35,321 nucleotides of DNA, taken from contig PKYA01000141.1 of NCBI GenBank assembly GCA_003133545.1, positions 575 through 35,895 of the forward strand. Direction: 5' to 3'. A program made the translations under genes and the position numbers. The notes under the pieces were generated by a model. It saw only the letters and a program-made list of their open reading frames with translations. It was not told where the DNA came from and searched no databases. The stretch comes from Acidimicrobiaceae bacterium. Lineage in GTDB: Bacteria > Actinomycetota > Acidimicrobiia > Acidimicrobiales > RAAP-2. Within the stretch, counting starts at the first letter, position 1, and each line of letters starts with the position of its first letter. This document shows, in pieces, positions 30,504-35,321 of this stretch.

Positions 30504-32855
30504 TCACGGATCGAGGGCGATGGCTCCGATGAGCTCCAGAATTCGGCACGGCGGGAGGTGCTGCTCCGTGACCCGGACGCCCATGGGCGAGAGGGCGTCC
30601 TCAATGGCGTTGCACAGGGTGGGCGGGGCGATGATCATTCCTCCTTCGCCCACCCCCCGGAAGTTGACGTCTGCGTCGAGCGGGACGGTTTCGAGATGTT
30701 CGATCTCAATTCGGGGGATCTCGCACGCCGTGGGTATGAGGTAATCCATGAACGTGCTCGAGAGGTACTGGCCGCTGTCAGGATCGTACGCCGAGCGTTC
30801 GAGGAGGACTGCACCGATACCCTGAGCGACGCCACCTCTCACCTGGCCTTCTACGATCGCCGGGTTGATGAGCACGCCGCAGTCCTCCGCCACCAGATAG
30901 CGCTCGATCCGCACCTGCCCAGTCTCCACATCCACCTCGACGATGGCGGCGTGGGTGCCGCCGGCCCAGCCGCCTTCGCCGCCGTCGTATTCGGCGGTGA
31001 CTTCGAGGTCGCCCTCGAGATCACGAGGCACACGCCCCGGCTCGTGAGCGGCCCGGGCGATCTCCCCCAGGGGGACAGCCCGGGCCGGCACCCCCCTGAC
31101 CGACACGGCACCGGCAGCAAGATCCATGTCTTCGGGGCTGGCCTCAAAGAGGTGGGCGGCCACCTCGAACACCTTCGCCCGCAACGCGCGGGCGCCGTGC
31201 AGCGAGACCCCGCCGGCCATCGTCGCCGACCGGCTGCCACCCGTCCCGAACCCCATCGGCACGACGTCGGTGTCGCCGACGACAACTCGAACCTGATCGA
31301 ACGGCACCCCGAACTCGTCAGCGGCAATCTGGGCCAGAGTGGTCTGATGGCTCTGGCCGTGCGGCATTTGTGAGGTGAAGACGGTCACGGTGCCGTCCTC
31401 CTCGAGCCGGAGTCGCATCTGCTCCGGGCCCATGATCCCGCCCCCGCCCCCAGGAGTCCGAGGGCCGGGGGCCGCTTCGATGTAGGTAGCCAGGCCCAGC
31501 CCGAGGTACCGTCCCTGAGCTCGGGCTTCGGCTTGCCGGCGGCGGAACGCCTCGACATCGACAAGCGCGGCGATACGGTCGAGCGATTCGCGAGACGTGA
31601 CCCCGACCAGGCTGCGCCCGGTCAGCATCTGGAGGGGAGGCTCGCCGCGCGTGACCACGTTGCGGAGGCGCACCTCGAGGGGCTCCATCGCGAGTTCCTT
31701 GGCGATCAGGTCAATCATCCGCTCCCGCACCCACGTCTCCGAGGCCCACGGGCCGCGGTACGCGACGTAGCTGGCCTTGTTGGTGATCACCGCGGTGGAC
31801 TCGAACGACAGCGCGCCGATCTTGTACGGGCCGGGGATCATCCCCTTCACCGCCTCAGGCAGCATTCCCCCTAGGCCGGGGTAGGCTCCGGTGTCGATAA
31901 TCATCTTCACCCGAAGGCCGAGGATGTGACCTTCATTGGAGATCGCCGCTTCAACTTCGAAGCTCTCGTCTCGGGCCTGACCGGACGCGGTCAAATTCTC
32001 GCTTCGGTCCTCGATCCACCGGATCGGACGGCCGAGCCGGCGGGAGGCGGCGGCGCAGGCGATGTCCTCTCGTGCGGCGCCCAGCTTGAGTCCGAACGAT
32101 CCGCCGATGTCCCCGGCCAGCACCCTCACCTTCTCCAGCGGCATATCGAGCTGTGTCGCGAATCCCGTGCGGGCGATGTGGACTCCCTGGGTGGCGGAGT
32201 AGACGGTGAGCTCTCCCGATCCGAGGTCGAAGCTACACACGACGCCCCGACATTCCATCGGCACGTTCTGGTGCCGGTGCTGGCGCAGCTCGGCCCGCAC
32301 GACCCGGTCGGCCCGGGCAAAGGCGCCCTCCACGTCGCCGAAGGTGGCCACTGGTGAGCGGACTAGCACGTTGCTACCCAAGTCCTCGAAGATGGGCGGG
32401 CCGGCGGGGTCAAGGGCTTGCTCCTGGGTGATCACCGCCGGCAGTTCCTCGTAGTCCACTACCACTAGCTCGCAGGCGTCCTCTGCGAGGTAGCGGCTCT
32501 CGGCCACGACCAGCACGACGGGGTCTCCGACCAGGCGGACCTTGTCGGTCGCCAAGACGCTGAACGACGGCATCGGCAAGCCAGCAGAGAACATTCCGGC
32601 GGCGCCCGGCCCCCGGACAGTCAGCGCATCCAGCTCCTCCCCGGTCAGCACCGCTATAACCCCAGGCAACTTGCGGGCTTCGGTGACGTCCACGCCCGTG
32701 ATGCGGGCGTGAGCAGACGGGCTGCGTACGAAGGCGGCGTGGAGCATGCCCGGAAGGCGGACGTCGTCAACGTAGCAACCCGTCCCGGTCAGGATACGGG
32801 GATCTTCCGAGCGCTTGACGCTCGCTCCTGTGTACCGCTCGGCGATGTTCTGCAC
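30504..32855 (-). CDS. Xanthine dehydrogenase/CO dehydrogenase-family molybdopterin-binding large subunit (not a true CODH)
   Basis: This 783-residue molybdenum hydroxylase large subunit begins GASVKRSEDPRILTGTGCYV. GGSFGLKLGA (251-260) is a cofactor-binding motif, and the catalytic Glu is Glu737 in GVGEGGMII. The active-site loop reads AYRGPWASE (365-373) instead of the AYxCSFR loop that carries the Cys of true form I CO dehydrogenase. It is therefore expected to hydroxylate an aldehyde, N-heterocycle or other carbon, not CO. GTG at 32855 is chosen because AGGAG lies 7 nt upstream; an in-frame GTG at 32873 overlaps the small-subunit stop. It is the last gene of a medium-small-large subunit operon. 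No maturation factors are seen. Confidence 0.92.
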   Translation of the reverse strand: MQNIAERYTGASVKRSEDPRILTGTGCYVDDVRLPGMLHAAFVRSPSAHARITGVDVTEARKLPGVIAVLTGEELDALTVRGPGAAGMFSAGLPMPSFSVLATDKVRLVGDPVVLVVAESRYLAEDACELVVVDYEELPAVITQEQALDPAGPPIFEDLGSNVLVRSPVATFGDVEGAFARADRVVRAELRQHRHQNVPMECRGVVCSFDLGSGELTVYSATQGVHIARTGFATQLDMPLEKVRVLAGDIGGSFGLKLGAAREDIACAAASRRLGRPIRWIEDRSENLTASGQARDESFEVEAAISNEGHILGLRVKMIIDTGAYPGLGGMLPEAVKGMIPGPYKIGALSFESTAVITNKASYVAYRGPWASETWVRERMIDLIAKELAMEPLEVRLRNVVTRGEPPLQMLTGRSLVGVTSRESLDRIAALVDVEAFRRRQAEARAQGRYLGLGLATYIEAAPGPRTPGGGGGIMGPEQMRLRLEEDGTVTVFTSQMPHGQSHQTTLAQIAADEFGVPFDQVRVVVGDTDVVPMGFGTGGSRSATMAGGVSLHGARALRAKVFEVAAHLFEASPEDMDLAAGAVSVRGVPARAVPLGEIARAAHEPGRVPRDLEGDLEVTAEYDGGEGGWAGGTHAAIVEVDVETGQVRIERYLVAEDCGVLINPAIVEGQVRGGVAQGIGAVLLERSAYDPDSGQYLSSTFMDYLIPTACEIPRIEIEHLETVPLDADVNFRGVGEGGMIIAPPTLCNAIEDALSPMGVRVTEQHLPPCRILELIGAIALDP

Positions 32856-32872
32856 GTTGTCGCTCCTGCTCA

Positions 32873-33364
32873 CTAGTGCCGCGGCTCGGGCGGCGAGCCA
32901 TCGTGGCCGGCTGCTCGCAGGACCCCGTTGACGATGCTCTCGTATCCCGTGCAGCGGCAGAGGTTGCCGGACAATGCTTCGCGGATCTCCTCCTCGCCCG
33001 GGTTCGGGTTCTCGACCAACAGGGCGGTGATCTGCATGAGAAATCCGGGAGTGCAAAAGCCGCACTGAAAACCGTGGGACTCCCACATCGCTTGCTGCAG
33101 AGGGTTCATCACGCCGTTGTTCGCAAGGCCCTCGACAGTAAGGATGTCGGCTCCTCGTGCTTGTACTGCGAGCATGAGACAGGACCGGGCTGGTTCGCCG
33201 TTGACCAGGACCGTACAGGCGCCGCAGACGCCGTGCTCGCAGCCCAGATGGGTGCCGGTGAGCCCGAGGTCCTCCCGTAAGAAGTCGGCCAGAGTGCGGC
33301 GGGGCTCGACAGAGCCCTGCCGCGGTGTCCCATTGACAGTGAGTTCGACGTCGAAGGTGCTCAT
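32873..33364 (-). CDS. Molybdenum hydroxylase small subunit, [2Fe-2S] (CoxS-like)
   Basis: This 163-residue iron-sulfur subunit carries two clusters. The plant-type ferredoxin set is Cys42, Cys47, Cys50 and Cys62 ([17 protein letters not shown] to SCL). The helical-domain set is Cys101, Cys104, Cys136 and Cys138 (CGFCTPGF and NLCRCTGY). Electrons pass from the molybdenum centre through these clusters to the FAD subunit. Its ATG overlaps the medium-subunit stop (ATGA), and its own stop touches an alternative GTG of the large subunit, as expected for stoichiometric assembly. All expected ligands are present, and the length is typical of CoxS-like proteins. Confidence 0.95.
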   Translation of the reverse strand: MSTFDVELTVNGTPRQGSVEPRRTLADFLREDLGLTGTHLGCEHGVCGACTVLVNGEPARSCLMLAVQARGADILTVEGLANNGVMNPLQQAMWESHGFQCGFCTPGFLMQITALLVENPNPGEEEIREALSGNLCRCTGYESIVNGVLRAAGHDGSPPEPRH

Positions 33365-34236
33365 GCCGCCTCCTTCGCGCGCTGGGCGGCGAGCTTGAAC
33401 GTCCGCCTCATGAGCACAGTGGCGAGGTGGCGGCGATATGAGGAGGAACCGTGTAGATCCGCCGGGGGAGATAGTGACTTTGCCGCTTCCTCGGCCGCTG
33501 TCGCGAAGGCCTCGTCGGTGGGCTCGGCACCTTCCAAGATTGCCTCGGCCTCGGTGGCGCGCACCGGTATGTCGCTGACACCCGTCAGGGCTACGCGGGC
33601 GTCGGCGATCTTCCCGTCCTCGAGACGAACCATCGCCGCGGCGCCGACCATGGCGAAGTCGCCGTGCCGACGGGCTACTTCCTCGATGGCGCTGCCGGTA
33701 CGCAAGGCCGGACGCCGTATACGGACCTCCGTCAGGATCTCATCGGGCTGGAGGGCGGTCGTGAAGAATCCGCTGAAGAAGTCAGCGGCTTTGATGGTGC
33801 GTTTGCCCCGGTCGCGGCTCTGCGCCACCAGCTCGGCGTCGAGTAGCAGCGCCACCGCCGGCAACTCTGCAGCGGGGTCGGCGTGGGCCAGACTGCCCCC
33901 GATCGTGCCCCGACTGCGGATGGCGGGGTGGCCGATGAGGGGAAGCGCTTGGGCCAGAAGTGGGGCCAGAAGGCGGACATCGTCATGGCGCTCGGCCGCC
34001 CGTTCCCTAACCATGGCGCCGATGACCAAATGGCCGTCGTCGACAACAATGGACCCCAGCTCGCTGATCCCAGCCAGGTCGACCAGGTGCGAAGGTCGGG
34101 CCAGCCTGAAAGACAACAGCGGGACGAGGCTCTGCCCACCCGCAAGGGGCCTCGCATCCTCGCCGTGCTCCAGCAGCAGTGCCAATGCCTCGTCCAACGT
34201 CGTCGGTGCACTGTAGTCAAACGGCGGAGGTTTCAC
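33361..34236 (-). CDS. Molybdenum hydroxylase medium subunit, FAD-binding (CoxM-like)
   Basis: This 291-residue FAD-binding subunit of the CoxM/xanthine dehydrogenase type has FAD motif LAGGQSLVPLLSFR (31-44) and second motif GTIGGSLAHADPAAE (110-124). A C-terminal CO-dehydrogenase flavoprotein domain follows. It is the first gene of the three-subunit operon. GTG at 34236 starts directly on the conserved MKPPPFDYSAPTT region. There is no Shine-Dalgarno, but TAGTTT lies 8 nt upstream, suggesting leaderless transcription. The FAD subunit passes electrons to an unknown acceptor. Confidence 0.94.
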   Translation of the reverse strand: MKPPPFDYSAPTTLDEALALLLEHGEDARPLAGGQSLVPLLSFRLARPSHLVDLAGISELGSIVVDDGHLVIGAMVRERAAERHDDVRLLAPLLAQALPLIGHPAIRSRGTIGGSLAHADPAAELPAVALLLDAELVAQSRDRGKRTIKAADFFSGFFTTALQPDEILTEVRIRRPALRTGSAIEEVARRHGDFAMVGAAAMVRLEDGKIADARVALTGVSDIPVRATEAEAILEGAEPTDEAFATAAEEAAKSLSPPADLHGSSSYRRHLATVLMRRTFKLAAQRAKEAA

Positions 34237-34244
34237 GGTTTCCG

Positions 34245-34250
34245 AAACTA
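34245..34250 (-). promoter_or_regulatory. -10 hexamer TAGTTT for the molybdenum hydroxylase operon
   Basis: The minus strand reads TAGTTT, then 8 nt, then the GTG start at 34236. This fits the TANNNT spacing of leaderless actinobacterial mRNAs. Confidence 0.4.
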
Positions 34251-34281
34251 CGCCTACCGTCTCTATCCTGGCAATGCCACC

Positions 34282-34293
34282 CCTTCTAGAAGG
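34282..34293. promoter_or_regulatory. Perfect 12-bp palindrome CCTTCTAGAAGG
   Basis: This is a perfect palindrome with the same TCTAGA core as the elements at 23635 and 26490, but with different flanks. It lies about 32 bp upstream of the -10 box of the molybdenum hydroxylase operon, so it could bind an activator or repressor. Confidence 0.4.
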
Positions 34294-34571
34294 ACGCGGC
34301 CGGAGGGCGTGGCCCGGCGGCGACAGCTACCCGGTGCGTTCACCTCGACCGTCGTTGGCGGGTCAGCCTCGTCAAGCTCCGACGCAAGCTAGTGCCGCAT
34401 CAAACAACGTTTGCCCCGTATCGGACGGACTCCCCAGAGCCTGGTATCCCCGATATGCGCTCCATGCACCGACCCTGGCTTGACCCCAGACCCGGTCGGG
34501 AGCGGCACGTTATGGGCGAGTCGCCGCTCGACCGTTGCAGCCCGGATGGCCGCCGTGGCAAAGTTCACCCG

Positions 34572-35303
34572 ATGCCGAAGGACTTCTTCGACGAGCCGAT
34601 CGCCTCAGGGTATGACGCCGATTCGGCGCTTATGTTCGACCCGGGGATCGTCGACCCCGCCGTGGCCTTCCTGGCCGATTTGGCTGGTGACGGCGATGCC
34701 CTGGAGTTCGGCATCGGCACCGGACGTATTGCCCTGCCACTCAGTCGACGTGGCGTCCCCGTTCATGGGGTCGACCTTTCTGAGGCGATGGTGGGACGCC
34801 TCCGTGCCAAGCCGGGTGGCGAGGCGCTCGCCGTGACAATCGGAGACTTCGCCACGACCCAGGTGGGAGAAACGTTCGGGGTCGTCTACCTCGTCTACAA
34901 CGGGATCAGCAATCTGACCACCCAAGATGAGCAGGTCGAATGCTTCCGCAATGCTGCGTCGCACCTGGAGCCAGGCGGGTGCTTCGTGATCGAGGTCCTG
35001 GTTCCTGCGCTGCGACGGCTTCCCCCCGGTGAGACCTTCCGGCCCTTCACGGTGACTTCGACGCACCTCGGCTTCGATGAGTACGACACTGTGACCCAAG
35101 CGGCCGTCTCTCACCACTATTCGATCGACCACGGCAGCGTTGGGGCCTGGTCCATACCGTGGCGCTACGTCTGGCCCTCGGAACTGGACCTCATGGCACG
35201 GCTCTCCGGAATGACCCTGCGGGAGCGGTGGGGGTGGTGGAGGCGGGAACCCTTTACGGCGGAAAGCGCCTCGCATATCTCGGTGTGGGAGAAGGCCAAC
35301 TAG
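34572..35303 (+). CDS. Class I SAM-dependent methyltransferase
   Basis: This 243-residue Rossmann-fold methyltransferase has SAM motif I ALEFGIGTGRIALPLSRRG, followed by VHGVDLSEAMV (acidic end of strand 2). VYLVYNGISNLTTQDEQ marks the motif II region, and LEPGGCFVIEVLVP the motif III region. The group with FFDEPIASGYDAD at the N-terminus is widespread in actinobacteria with mostly unknown acceptors. The ATG at 34572 is chosen because conservation begins at MPKDFFDE; upstream in-frame starts (34512, 34392) are possible, and no Shine-Dalgarno is clear. It diverges from the molybdenum hydroxylase operon. Its link to the catabolic cluster is uncertain. Confidence 0.85.
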   Translation: MPKDFFDEPIASGYDADSALMFDPGIVDPAVAFLADLAGDGDALEFGIGTGRIALPLSRRGVPVHGVDLSEAMVGRLRAKPGGEALAVTIGDFATTQVGETFGVVYLVYNGISNLTTQDEQVECFRNAASHLEPGGCFVIEVLVPALRRLPPGETFRPFTVTSTHLGFDEYDTVTQAAVSHHYSIDHGSVGAWSIPWRYVWPSELDLMARLSGMTLRERWGWWRREPFTAESASHISVWEKAN

Positions 35304-35321
35304 TGTCGTGAGTCGGAGATC

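Larger units (their letters stand above)
34237..34571. other. Divergent intergenic region with CCTTCTAGAAGG palindrome
   Basis: This 335-nt gap between the FAD subunit gene and the methyltransferase gene holds the minus-strand TAGTTT -10 box (34245-34250) for the molybdenum hydroxylase operon and a perfect 12-bp palindrome at 34282-34293. The methyltransferase frame stays open from 34392, but its recognisable protein begins at 34572. No other gene is seen. Confidence 0.5.

Noticed and set aside
30504-34236. Aerobic CO dehydrogenase (coxMSL)
   Set aside because: The subunit architecture matches, but the large subunit lacks the Cys-containing AYxCSFR loop.
1-35321. CRISPR array, rRNA genes, prophage, toxin-antitoxin or other defence system
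   Set aside because: No regularly spaced repeats, conserved rRNA segments or phage/defence protein motifs were seen on either strand.

Overview
The window is high-GC DNA (only the intergenic promoter spots are AT-rich) densely packed with catabolic genes. An F420-dependent LLM-class oxidoreductase, many actinobacterial-type crotonases and acyl-CoA ligases, frequent GTG starts, ATGA/GTGA gene overlaps and several apparently leaderless starts (a TANNNT box 6-9 nt before the start codon) point to an actinobacterium, for example Acidimicrobiia or Mycobacteriales. I cannot name a genus from sequence alone.

Layout. Positions 1-800 hold a truncated IS1634-like transposase and a degenerate tRNA-like segment. 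Positions 815-5277 (+) carry a D-aminoacylase-type amidohydrolase, a Rieske oxygenase, a frameshifted LLM oxidoreductase and an enoyl-CoA hydratase remnant. Positions 5322-10239 (-) carry a TIM-barrel amidohydrolase, an acyl-CoA dehydrogenase, an NAD-dependent epimerase-like protein and a class III CoA-transferase. Positions 10389-18169 (-) form one tightly overlapping seven-gene operon: three crotonases, an acyl-CoA ligase, a hotdog thioesterase and two more ligases. It diverges from another crotonase at 18393 (+). Positions 19310-23601 (-) carry an SDR and a fourth ligase, then a zinc alcohol dehydrogenase with an FCD-type GntR regulator. Positions 23679-28924 carry an SDR, a fifth intact crotonase, an amidohydrolase-like protein, a secreted solute-binding protein and a DapA-like aldolase. 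Positions 28937-34236 (-) carry a cytochrome P450 and a three-subunit molybdenum hydroxylase. A methyltransferase (34572, +) ends the window.

Taken together this looks like a catabolic island for a hydrophobic or cyclic carboxylate. Oxygen would be inserted by the Rieske oxygenase, P450 or molybdenum hydroxylase. The SDRs and ADH would oxidise alcohols or ketones, four AMP-forming ligases and a CoA-transferase would make CoA thioesters, and the acyl-CoA dehydrogenase, crotonases and amidohydrolases would process them. No thiolase and no electron-transfer partners for the Rieske oxygenase or P450 are present, so the pathway is incomplete here. The substrate is unknown.

The most interesting signal is a recurrent palindrome centred on TCTAGA or related to ACATCTAGATGT. 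It sits in eight intergenic regions at putative promoters, one of them upstream of the ADH-GntR operon. It may define a local regulon of that GntR protein. Also notable are five intact crotonases that all lack the canonical pair of catalytic glutamates, and decayed genes at the left edge.
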